From NCBI GenBank assembly GCA_039714855.1, contig JBDLIL010000005.1, positions 1 to 32,587 on the forward strand: a DNA stretch of 32,587 nucleotides, read 5' to 3'. A program made the position numbers and the translations under genes. The notes beneath the pieces were generated by a model. The model was not told where the DNA came from, searched no databases, and was given only the letters and a program-made list of their open reading frames with translations. This stretch comes from JBDLIL01 sp039714855. Lineage in GTDB: Bacteria; Patescibacteriota; Microgenomatia; UBA1400; PJMF01. Of this stretch, positions 15,008 to 21,798 are shown piece by piece (the stretch's first letter is position 1; every line of letters starts with the position of its first letter).

Positions 15008-15195
15008 CAACAAGTTAAAAGTTCTGGTAGACCCGTCTAATACCTCGGAATGGGTTGATGGGGCTTACCAAATTTCCTCGTTTTCAACATTTATTGATTT
15101 TAAAGCCTGTAGAAGCTACATTATTGACTATATGGTCGTGATTAAAGCCTCAAAAAATTGAAAGTGGCCTAAGGCGGATGTGTTGCCAGAAGTGG

Positions 15196-15217
15196 AGAGA
15201 ACCTAACCAGGTTCTTT
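15196..15217. other. Perfect hairpin between tRNA-Ser and the Cache gene
   Basis: AGAACCT-AACC-AGGTTCT (15198-15215), extendable by two pairs, with no T-run on either strand. Role unknown. The rest of 15008-15244 shows nothing I can name. Confidence 0.35.
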
Positions 15218-15244
15218 AAGCCAATTAAAAAACTCAAAGATTAA

Positions 15245-16342
15245 CTAAGTATCTTGATCTATTTTTGAACTTTCCAAAACTTGGCTGTTATTTTTTCGAT
15301 GATTAATTAATCCGTGCCTGTGTCCAAAATATGCAGAAGCAATGATGGCAAAGAAGAAAAAGATCAGTGATCCAGCTATAATAATTCCCAGCTCATTTGC
15401 AATAAATGGTGCAATAAACGCAATCGCCTCGCCTCTGGGGGTTCCCACGGCTAACATCCAGTACGCTCCATTGTAGTCTACTGGAGAATAAGCCACTAAC
15501 ATTCTAGTGAGCAACTTATTGTCACTTGTGGTTGGATAGGCAATATCAATCACTCCCTCATGTCTCTCAGCAATTTTTTCCTCAGCAAAATTGGCAATGA
15601 ACTTAGCACCCAGAAAAGGGTCTTCATTTTCAAGACGATCGATAAAATTCAAGCCTACCAGCTCACTTCTTGGAGAGTGAAGGACAACTCCTTCTGAGCT
15701 TAGTAGGTAAATCTCACTACTATCAAGAACTTTCAAAGGATGCAAATACTGGTCAGTGATTTTAGATAATGATATTGGCACGGACAAAACACCAGAGAAT
15801 TCTCCATCGGTGAAAATGGGAGTGGACATAGGGATTATGAGATCTTTATCCTTTCGCTCGATCCTAGACAAAATAGGATTACCTAAAAATATTTCTCCTG
15901 GCTGGGCATTTTTAGCCCAAGAAAAGTAGTCCCTATCTGAGATGTCAGTATTAGGCTGAATAGTTGCTTCATAAATACTTGAGAATGATATTATTTTTCC
16001 ATCTTTATCAGCCACCATCACTCCATTGAGAGTTGGTGAATCCCAATCGCTCACGAAATCATCTAATTGCTTTTGTAAAACATCCTGATCTTGCAAGTTA
16101 TCCTCAATAGCTTTTGATAACAGGACCACTGAGCTTTTAGTAAGTTTAATGAAGCTCTCAATTGACCTAGCTCCAGAAGAAGCAGTAACCAACTGTCTAT
16201 CAAGAATTTTTCCCGAGAGAATACTTCTGGTTTTCTTTCCAGTAAATAAATAAACGAACGCCACCAGCATTAGCATCAACAAACCCGCCAGTGATAGGAG
16301 TAGAAACGTCTTGGTGGTGATAGTTCTTGTGATTTTTTTCAT
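15245..16342 (-). CDS. Membrane-anchored dCache sensor protein without output domain
   Basis: 365 residues. Transmembrane segments lie at about 14-34 and 318-340 and enclose an extracellular double-Cache (PAS-like) domain. Typical features are NGVMVADKDGKIISF in the first lobe, DISDRDYFSWAKNAQPGEIFLG (quoted in part as DRDYFSWAK, about 132-140), GVLSVPISL, and the second lobe with YLLSSEGVVLHSP. The protein ends about 25 residues after the second membrane segment, with no HAMP, kinase, cyclase or chemotaxis output domain. Such a stand-alone sensor must signal through a partner or act as a binding protein. A -10-like TATACT lies about 20 nt upstream of the start. Confidence 0.8.
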   Translation of the reverse strand: MKKITRTITTKTFLLLSLAGLLMLMLVAFVYLFTGKKTRSILSGKILDRQLVTASSGARSIESFIKLTKSSVVLLSKAIEDNLQDQDVLQKQLDDFVSDWDSPTLNGVMVADKDGKIISFSSIYEATIQPNTDISDRDYFSWAKNAQPGEIFLGNPILSRIERKDKDLIIPMSTPIFTDGEFSGVLSVPISLSKITDQYLHPLKVLDSSEIYLLSSEGVVLHSPRSELVGLNFIDRLENEDPFLGAKFIANFAEEKIAERHEGVIDIAYPTTSDNKLLTRMLVAYSPVDYNGAYWMLAVGTPRGEAIAFIAPFIANELGIIIAGSLIFFFFAIIASAYFGHRHGLINHRKNNSQVLESSKIDQDT

Positions 16343-16388
16343 AAAAAGTAATGTGGCTTTCAGTATACAATAAATTACTTACATAGAC

Positions 16389-16739
16389 TTATTTAAGCTT
16401 CAATTCTTTTTTTGAGAGAATAAACTTTGTCTTTATCATTCCCAACGCCTCACGCCGATCATCCGAACTTCCAGTTTTCAGTATGTGTCTTAGATAATTA
16501 ACCGCCACTTCTTCATCCTGGCTTTTGACCGCTGAAGTCTCTATCTCATCTAAATTTCCAGCTAAATATTCTTGGTGAAGTACCTCAGATCTTAATTTGT
16601 GAAAACGCTCAATATCGGCTTTGAGTTTTTTGGCGGTTTTGGCTTTATGAATTCTGACATTGATATTTAGTTTTTCCTCTACGACTACCTTTCCTCCAAC
16701 ACTTACCACCACATTTGGGACATAGTTTCTTTTTTTCAT
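16389..16739 (-). CDS. Small basic protein, unknown function
   Basis: 116 residues, Lys-rich. A short beta-rich N-terminus (NVVVSVGGKVVVEEKLNI, about 9-26) is followed by charged helices. No recognised family and no membrane segment. It ends 46 nt before the start of the Cache gene on the same strand, so the two may be cotranscribed, with this gene first. Confidence 0.5.
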   Translation of the reverse strand: MKKRNYVPNVVVSVGGKVVVEEKLNINVRIHKAKTAKKLKADIERFHKLRSEVLHQEYLAGNLDEIETSAVKSQDEEVAVNYLRHILKTGSSDDRREALGMIKTKFILSKKELKLK

Positions 16740-16866
16740 ACTACTAACTTATCTCTAAACTAGTTAAAACAGCAATTTAGATTTATAATTCAGAGAGAAT
16801 TAGTTAAAAAAGGTGACCGTTTTTGAACGGTGTCCTTCCGCATAGTGAGATTGGGTTGGTGCATAG

Positions 16867-16901
16867 GTGTATATTTTGATAGAGAGTGATACAAAATACA
16901 C
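16867..16901. other. Inverted repeat just upstream of the attenuator promoter
   Basis: GTGTA-(TA)-TTTTG pairs with CAAAATACAC (16892-16901), leaving a 2-nt bulge. It ends 6 nt before the -35 hexamer at 16908, a suitable place for an activator or repressor. The rest of 16740-16866 holds another short hairpin (ACCGTT...AACGGT near 16812-16827) and nothing else I can name. Confidence 0.35.
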
Positions 16902-16907
16902 AAAAAT

Positions 16908-16936
16908 TTGCTAGTAAGCCCTTTTCATAGTAGAAT
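16908..16936 (+). promoter_or_regulatory. Promoter of the attenuator-controlled operon
   Basis: TTGCTA (16908-16913), 17-nt spacer, TAGAAT (16931-16936). The start is expected near 16943, only about 9 nt before the first leader ORF. Confidence 0.6.
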
Positions 16937-16951
16937 ACTCTTCTCAACTAT

Positions 16952-17020
16952 ATGTTTAAACTAGCGATCAACAACTATAAAGACTACTACAAAGCTCCTA
17001 AAAGGTGTTTGTTTTTGTAG
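16952..17020 (+). CDS. Tyr-containing leader peptide 1
   Basis: 22 codons, ATG 16952 to TAG 17018. The middle reads NNYKDYYKAPKRC, with three Tyr codons (16976-16978, 16985-16987, 16988-16990). The last codons (from 17003) and the stop lie on the 5' strand of the antiterminator helix. Translation to the stop would therefore mask that strand, while a ribosome stalled at the Tyr codons would leave it free. No Shine-Dalgarno sequence; initiation would be near-leaderless. Confidence 0.65.
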   Translation: MFKLAINNYKDYYKAPKRCLFL

Positions 17021-17053
17021 TTCTTAGAATTAAACAAATAAAAACAAGCACCT
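17003..17053 (+). promoter_or_regulatory. Antiterminator 1
   Basis: AGGTGTTTGTTTTT (17003-17016) pairs with AAAAACAAGCACCT (17040-17053) over 14 bp, with a single G-U pair. The 3' strand includes the first 4 nt of the terminator 1 stem (17050-17053), so the two structures exclude each other. Confidence 0.75.
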
Positions 17054-17073
17054 CCTCATAAGGAGGTTTTTTT
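17050..17073 (+). terminator. Attenuator terminator 1
   Basis: ACCTCCT (17050-17056), loop CATA, AGGAGGT (17061-17067), then T to 17073. A perfect 7-bp GC-rich stem with a T-run: a textbook intrinsic terminator about 130 nt before the structural gene. Confidence 0.9.
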
Positions 17074-17127
17074 ATGCAAAATTTACGAATAAATACCAGC
17101 TATTTATATGGACACTATTTGTACTAG
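17074..17127 (+). CDS. Tyr-rich leader peptide 2
   Basis: 17 codons, MQNLRINTSYLYGHYLY, ATG 17074 to TAG 17125. Four of the last eight residues are Tyr (17101, 17107, 17116, 17122). AGGAGG (17061-17066) is an ideal Shine-Dalgarno sequence 7 nt upstream, but it is also the right arm of terminator 1, so this ORF is translatable only when terminator 1 is not formed. The stop ends 1 nt before the antiterminator 2 strand. Confidence 0.7.
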   Translation: MQNLRINTSYLYGHYLY

Positions 17128-17128
17128 T

Positions 17129-17163
17129 GGGTGTTAATTATATTGTTATTAGTTACAGCACCC
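17129..17163 (+). promoter_or_regulatory. Antiterminator 2
   Basis: GGGTGTT (17129-17135) pairs with AGCACCC (17157-17163), one G-U pair. Its 3' strand is the entire left arm of terminator 2, so the structures are mutually exclusive. Confidence 0.65.
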
Positions 17164-17181
17164 AACAAAGGGTGCTTTTTT
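17157..17181 (+). terminator. Attenuator terminator 2
   Basis: AGCACCC (17157-17163), loop AACAAA, GGGTGCT (17170-17176), T-run to 17181. It lies 18 nt before the ATG of the methyltransferase-like gene. Confidence 0.88.
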
Positions 17182-17199
17182 ATTAAATAGAAGGAAAAT

Positions 17200-18129
17200 A
17201 TGTTAGATAAAGAAAAAGATATTACAAAAATAGGAGCCGGGTTTGGTGACGGCTTAAGAGAAACTAGTCAATACACTACAACTCAGGAAGCATTGATTAC
17301 TAGGGGTCTAGTTGCGGAAGTTCTTAATCAAACTCCTCCAGTAGGACTAAATTTGAAAATTTTAACTGAACAAATGCCTGAAGCTATGCAACTTCTGGAT
17401 CAACTTCCTAATAATTCAACAATTGCTTTATTTGGTTTGGCGATTGCAGATGGGGTGAATGACACTTTTAGATTGCTCCATCAACTTGGAAGGCAAGATG
17501 TAGCTATGATGCATGTTGTAGATATTGATCAAGCAATTATCGAGCAAGTTAAAGAACTTAAACTTGCTAATGTTCTTACACTTCATGAGGACGCTAGTAG
17601 AACGAGTCTTGACGGTAATTCTCATGAACTAATAGTGAGAGATCATTTGGGTAATTGTTGTCCACCAGATCTATATCATGATATCGAGAGAGAAGTAGCT
17701 CGAGTGTTAGTGGCAGATGGATTTGCTTTAGTTAATATCACTACAAGTGAAAGTCTCCTTCAATCTGAAGGAAGAGAATGTGTCCATATTGACCAATTGA
17801 GCAAACAGTTATCACAAGAAGTACTAAAAGCTCTCAGATCAAGAATTTTTAGTTTATCTCAACTGTCAGAAGAGTTTCCCAATATAAAAATTGAAAACCT
17901 GAGAGGTAAGTTGCTAGAAATCTCTCCTAATTGCTTCGTAGTATTTGGGGAAGATGAGCAAGGTCACGGAGAATGGTTTTCTACTTTGGAATGGCAAGAG
18001 TCGTTATGGACAAAGAATGGCTTTAAAGTAGTAGCAAGCCATAAAAGAGTGGGACAGGACAGCCATAAACCTCCTTTAGAATGTGTCCGTCATATCGTGT
18101 TATTAAGAAAAATTAAGGAGGAAAAATGA
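17200..18129 (+). CDS. SAM-dependent methyltransferase-like protein
   Basis: 309 residues. A Rossmann-type methyltransferase core starts near residue 74: IALFGLAIADGVNDTF is a degenerate motif I, MHVVDIDQ (104-111) supplies the acidic motif II residue, and LTLHEDASRTSLD and HELIVRDHLG lie where motifs III and IV fall. EVARVLVADGFALVNITTSE is the post-motif helix and strand. Residues 1-70 form an extra helical N-terminal region. The substrate is unknown. AAGGAA sits 5 nt before the ATG. It is controlled by the tandem attenuator upstream and overlaps the next gene by 4 nt. The pairing recalls yrrT-mccB of Bacillus. Confidence 0.7.
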   Translation: MLDKEKDITKIGAGFGDGLRETSQYTTTQEALITRGLVAEVLNQTPPVGLNLKILTEQMPEAMQLLDQLPNNSTIALFGLAIADGVNDTFRLLHQLGRQDVAMMHVVDIDQAIIEQVKELKLANVLTLHEDASRTSLDGNSHELIVRDHLGNCCPPDLYHDIEREVARVLVADGFALVNITTSESLLQSEGRECVHIDQLSKQLSQEVLKALRSRIFSLSQLSEEFPNIKIENLRGKLLEISPNCFVVFGEDEQGHGEWFSTLEWQESLWTKNGFKVVASHKRVGQDSHKPPLECVRHIVLLRKIKEEK

Positions 18130-19253
18130 AAATTAGCACATCTCTAGTTCATCAGGTTGAACCTCTAGCTCAAGAAAATAAGGAAATAGTTGAGCCACTT
18201 CACACCTCTACTATTTTTGCTATGAAAAAACCGAGTAGTCATGGTGGTTTTCAATACGGACGAGTAGGAAATCCTACTCGTCTGATTTTGACCAAAAAAT
18301 TGTCGGATTATTCTCAAGCAAAGTTTGTTACCTGTGCAAGTTCTGGCTCTGCCGCTATATCAGCAATGCTTCTAACTCTTAAGTCTAAAGATGAAGTAAT
18401 TTGTCATGATGAGGTGTATGAGGGTAGTCAAAGGATATTGAATACACATTTTTCAAGATATAAAGTTCAATCTCATTTCATTGATTGTTGTAATACAGAT
18501 TTGTTGAAAAAACATTTAAAATATCATCCACAAACAAAAGTTGTATTGATTGAAACTCCAACAAACCCTATGTTGCAAATCATTGACATAAAAAGAGTGA
18601 GTAAAATAGCTCATCAATACAATGCGCTATTAGTTATTGATAATACCTTCGCAACAAGCTTACTCCAACGACCGTTAAATTTAGGCGCTGATGTCGTAAT
18701 TGAGAGTTTAAGTAAGCATGTTAACGGTCATAGTGACGTCATTGGCGGAATGATAGCAGCGAATGATGAAAAGCTTATCAAGCAGGTGAATGAAGTTGTA
18801 GAAACCCTAGGATTTGTGCTGAGTCCTCGAGATGCTCATGAAGTTTTAAAAGGTATGAAAACTATGAAACTCCGTGTAGATAAACAATGCAGCAATGCAG
18901 AAGAACTAGTTTCATTCCTAAAAAAACATAAAAGAGTCTCTAAGGTTTTATTTCCTTACGGGAAATTAGCTAAATCACAAATGAAAAAATCTGGATCAAT
19001 AATTTCGTTTAATGTAAACATTGATCCTAGTGGTTTTTTACAAAAATTGCAATTGATACATATTGCTCATAGTTTGGGAGGAGTTGAGACGCTGATTCAA
19101 CAACCTACAACGATGATGGACTTATCTTTTAGTGATGACCAGCTTAACGCTTTTTCAATTGATAATACTTTTTTTAGACTATCAGTCGGTATTGAAAGTA
19201 TAGAAGATATTATTGGAGATTTAAACAAAGCTCTATCTATTGAACAAAATTAA
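18126..19253 (+). CDS. Cys/Met-metabolism PLP-dependent enzyme (cystathionine gamma-synthase/lyase-like)
   Basis: 375 residues, the usual length of the family. Visible features: YGRVGNPTR (44-52; the Tyr-Arg pair binds the neighbouring subunit's PLP phosphate), ASSGSAAISA (71-80), ETPTNPML (143-150), IDNTFAT (171-177; D172 bonds the pyridine nitrogen) and SLSKHVNGHSDVIGG (194-208; K197 binds PLP). The C-terminal HSLGGVETLIQQP segment holds the substrate carboxylate site. Family members make or cleave cystathionine or release methanethiol or H2S; which reaction applies cannot be decided here. Coupled to the methyltransferase gene (ATGA overlap; GGAGG 5 nt upstream) and under the same attenuator. 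Confidence 0.9.
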   Translation: MKISTSLVHQVEPLAQENKEIVEPLHTSTIFAMKKPSSHGGFQYGRVGNPTRLILTKKLSDYSQAKFVTCASSGSAAISAMLLTLKSKDEVICHDEVYEGSQRILNTHFSRYKVQSHFIDCCNTDLLKKHLKYHPQTKVVLIETPTNPMLQIIDIKRVSKIAHQYNALLVIDNTFATSLLQRPLNLGADVVIESLSKHVNGHSDVIGGMIAANDEKLIKQVNEVVETLGFVLSPRDAHEVLKGMKTMKLRVDKQCSNAEELVSFLKKHKRVSKVLFPYGKLAKSQMKKSGSIISFNVNIDPSGFLQKLQLIHIAHSLGGVETLIQQPTTMMDLSFSDDQLNAFSIDNTFFRLSVGIESIEDIIGDLNKALSIEQN

Positions 19254-19269
19254 GAGTCATCCCATAATC

Positions 19270-19390
19270 TTGCTTACTCAAGAAAATGGTTCTAACTTTG
19301 TTACATGTGTTCCGCAGCAACTTCTCCCTGAGAACAAAATTGTACACAGTGGAATGTTAGAACCTATAATCTTACTTGATAAGATTTGTT
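19270..19390 (+). other. Structured intergenic element, possible 3' UTR or small RNA
   Basis: Three nested or adjacent hairpins: TCTTG...CAAGA near 19269-19284; a 9-bp perfect arm pair GGTTCTAAC (19288-19296) with GTTAGAACC (19356-19364) enclosing TGTTC...GAACA; and AATCTTA-CTTGA-TAAGATT (19369-19387). No classic T-run follows. It could be the operon's 3' end or an independent RNA. Confidence 0.4.
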
Positions 19391-19479
19391 AATCAGGTTA
19401 CTCTATTTTCTTCTCAGGAAATTCTCATATAAAACAGTTATACTGGAGAAAGTATAAATTGAATTTATAAAGGCAAAAT

Positions 19480-20043
19480 ATGAAAAAAACTATTATTTTT
19501 TCCATTTTCTCATTAGCGATTATTACTACTCCTACTTTAGCTCTAGCTCAAGGGCGGCAACAAGGTCAGCAAAATGGTACTCAGCAGAGAGTTCAAGACC
19601 CAGCCCTTTATGAAGATGGCAGCGCTAACTTTGGAGATCAAGGTGTTGGAAAAGCTACTCAAAATCTTAATCAAGTTGCTGAGAGAACTAATAATCCTGA
19701 AATTGGTGAGCAAGTGAGAGTGATGATTCAAAGTCATCAGCAGATACAAACAAAAAATAAAACTGCTCTTCAAAATATGAGTAAAAGAAATAGAGCCATG
19801 AAGTTTTTAATTGGTCCTGACTATAGAAATGCGGGGCAAGTGAGAAGCAATGTAGTTGGTTTACGTAATGACGTTACCCGTCTCGAAAAAATGAAAGATG
19901 ATGTCAGTGCCATTGATGCTAAAGATATTCAAGTTGCTATTGATGAATTAAAAACAGAAGCAAATAATCTCGATACTCAACTCGAAGACCAACTTTCAGG
20001 ATTTAGTCTTTTTGGTTGGTTAACTAAGAGATTTGCTAATTAA
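19480..20043 (+). CDS. Secreted Gln/Asn-rich helical protein, exporter-associated
   Basis: 187 residues. Signal peptide at 1-23 (KK at 2-3, hydrophobic core, cleavage likely after ALA), then a Gln/Gly-rich linker (24-50) and a long helical domain with coiled-coil character (60-170). It ends in FGWLTKRF. No cysteine, so not a lipoprotein. It lies 45 nt before a MacB-type permease and probably heads the export operon. It may be an extracytoplasmic accessory or a substrate of the exporter. Not recognised as a named family. Confidence 0.7.
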   Translation: MKKTIIFSIFSLAIITTPTLALAQGRQQGQQNGTQQRVQDPALYEDGSANFGDQGVGKATQNLNQVAERTNNPEIGEQVRVMIQSHQQIQTKNKTALQNMSKRNRAMKFLIGPDYRNAGQVRSNVVGLRNDVTRLEKMKDDVSAIDAKDIQVAIDELKTEANNLDTQLEDQLSGFSLFGWLTKRFAN

Positions 20044-20088
20044 ACTAGTAAGACAAATCCGACTCTGAACGATAAGCTCGTTAATTCA

Positions 20089-21288
20089 ATGACATTCACT
20101 ACTAAAATTTTTCGTCTTGCTTTCGAGAGCTTGCTTGCCCACAGTTTTCGTGCTTTTTTGACCATGTTAGGAATAGTTATTGGTGGTGCAACTATTATTC
20201 TGGTAGTAGGTTTGGGTGAAGGAGCTAAGCGAGACATTGATGCTCAGTATTCCAATATGAGTGTCACAACTATCTTAATCAATGCTCCTTCAGCAGAAGA
20301 TGGAACTAAATCTAAATTGAGCCTTGAAGATGCTGAAGATATCGCTCAACTAGAAACAATAGTAAGTGCCGTACCTCAGACTTCAGGAAAAGTTAATGTA
20401 GCGGCTAACGGAACTACTGCTTCTTTTACAGTAATTGGTAGTACTCCGAATATTTTTTCAATGTTGGCAGCTGCTTATCAGTTTGGTGAACAATTTACTC
20501 TGGAATCAGAAGATAATAGAGAAAAAGTTGCTGTAATTGGTGCAACAGTAGCCGAAGATCTATTTGAATCTGAGCCAAAAGGTATTGTTGGTCAAGAAAT
20601 TAACTTGGGTAAAAAAACTTTCACTATAGTTGGAGTTCTTGAATACCGAGGTGGAGCCTTTGGTCCTATTAGTGTTGACGAATCAATCTTTGTACCTTAT
20701 TCAGCAGGTTATCGTTATGTACTGGGTAAACAAGGAAAATTTAATATCAATGCTCAAGCAACTGACATAAATGTTTTAGATATAGCCATGGAAGATATTT
20801 CACGAATATTAAGAGATAATCATAATATTAAAGTTGGTGGAGTCGACGATTTCAGAGTGCGTGATATGGGAACCAATGTTCAGTCAGCTAAGGAATCTGC
20901 TACAACCATGTCATTTTTGCTTGGAAGTGTTGGTTTTGTGGTCTTGCTGGTAGGAGGAATCGGGATTATGAACATTATGTATGTGAGTGTCCACGAAAGA
21001 ACCAAGGAAATTGGACTGAGAAAAGCCATTGGAGCCAAAAACAGCCATATCAAACTACAGTTTCTTTTTGAGGCGGTGATTTTAAGTAGCATTGGTTATG
21101 TGATTGGAGCTATACTAGCCTTTGCTCTTTACTTTGGGTTGGAGTCATTAGGCGTTTCTATTGTTAATGTATGGTGGAGCTATTTGTTATCGTTATTTTT
21201 TGTTTTCAGTACAGGAGTAATTTTTGGCTACTTTCCTGCCCAAAAAGCAGCTAGCTTACACCCAATAGAAGCGTTAAGATATGAATAA
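20089..21288 (+). CDS. MacB-like ABC transporter permease (FtsX fold)
   Basis: 399 residues. A cytoplasmic N-terminus ending in HSFRAFLTMLGIVIGGATII (first membrane helix about 20-42) is followed by a large extracytoplasmic MacB_PCD domain (about 45-255). An FtsX domain follows with three helices (about 272-292, 322-345, 360-382) and the coupling-loop motif RTKEIGLRKAIGAK (305-318). The C-terminus PAQKAASLHPIEALRYE is diagnostic for the family. Unlike full MacB it lacks a fused ATPase, which is encoded separately at 22840. No Shine-Dalgarno sequence is obvious at the ATG. Confidence 0.93.
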   Translation: MTFTTKIFRLAFESLLAHSFRAFLTMLGIVIGGATIILVVGLGEGAKRDIDAQYSNMSVTTILINAPSAEDGTKSKLSLEDAEDIAQLETIVSAVPQTSGKVNVAANGTTASFTVIGSTPNIFSMLAAAYQFGEQFTLESEDNREKVAVIGATVAEDLFESEPKGIVGQEINLGKKTFTIVGVLEYRGGAFGPISVDESIFVPYSAGYRYVLGKQGKFNINAQATDINVLDIAMEDISRILRDNHNIKVGGVDDFRVRDMGTNVQSAKESATTMSFLLGSVGFVVLLVGGIGIMNIMYVSVHERTKEIGLRKAIGAKNSHIKLQFLFEAVILSSIGYVIGAILAFALYFGLESLGVSIVNVWWSYLLSLFFVFSTGVIFGYFPAQKAASLHPIEALRYE

Positions 21289-21306
21289 AAATTGAAAGGA
21301 GCATAT

Positions 21307-21798
21307 ATGAAAAAAAACATACTAATTGCTTTTGTAGTAATATCTTCTGCAGTGCTATTTTCAGCATGTACTAATAATAATCAAAGTGATCAATCACCGA
21401 GTAATATTGATGCTACAGAAATAGTAAAAACAGTTCTACCAGATAGGCCAGCTGAAATTAATGGACAAGTTAAGTCCATTGAGGGCAATGAAGTAGTTGT
21501 TTTAAATGAGTTAAAAGAAGTTTTAAATGATGAGGATCGAGCTGCTCGCCAAGAAGAAAGAGCGAATCTATCTCAAGAAGCAAGACAAGCACTGCGTCAA
21601 GAAGAGATGGAAGCAGTTGAGACAGAGCAGTTAACACTACAAATTCCTGTAGGTGTGCCGATTATGACTGGTAGTGGTAATGCAGATGGGTCAAATATTT
21701 CAGCTAGTTTAGCTGACATCAAGTCAGGGACATATCTTTCAGTCTGGCGAGACACTAATGGCCAAGTTGAAGCAGTAAAAATTAAAGGGCTTAATTAA
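21307..21798 (+). CDS. Lipoprotein of the export operon
   Basis: 163 residues from the ATG at 21307, 4 nt after AAAGGAG; an in-frame upstream start at 21292 has no ribosome site. The signal sequence ends in the lipobox LFSAC (C at about 21), so the protein is lipid-anchored. A glutamate-rich helix (about 75-110, EDRAARQEERANLSQEARQ) is inserted in a small beta domain (NGQVKSIEGNEVVVLN before it, SGTYLSVWRDTNGQVEAVKI after it). Such beta domains accompany transporter adaptors in CPR genomes, by memory. It sits between the permease and adaptor genes; function unknown. Confidence 0.75.
   Translation: MKKNILIAFVVISSAVLFSACTNNNQSDQSPSNIDATEIVKTVLPDRPAEINGQVKSIEGNEVVVLNELKEVLNDEDRAARQEERANLSQEARQALRQEEMEAVETEQLTLQIPVGVPIMTGSGNADGSNISASLADIKSGTYLSVWRDTNGQVEAVKIKGLN

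Noticed and set aside
14657..15161. Plus-strand open frames across the synthetase start and tRNA-Ser
   Set aside because: They run through a tRNA gene and a coding region on the other strand and have no ribosome sites.
15196..15217. Terminator for tRNA-Ser or for the Cache gene
   Set aside because: Perfect hairpin but no T-run on either strand; kept only as an unassigned hairpin.
16800..17200. T-box or SAM riboswitch ahead of the methyltransferase and PLP genes
   Set aside because: No T-box sequence, specifier loop or SAM-aptamer core is visible; the leader is better explained by short ORFs with paired antiterminators and terminators.
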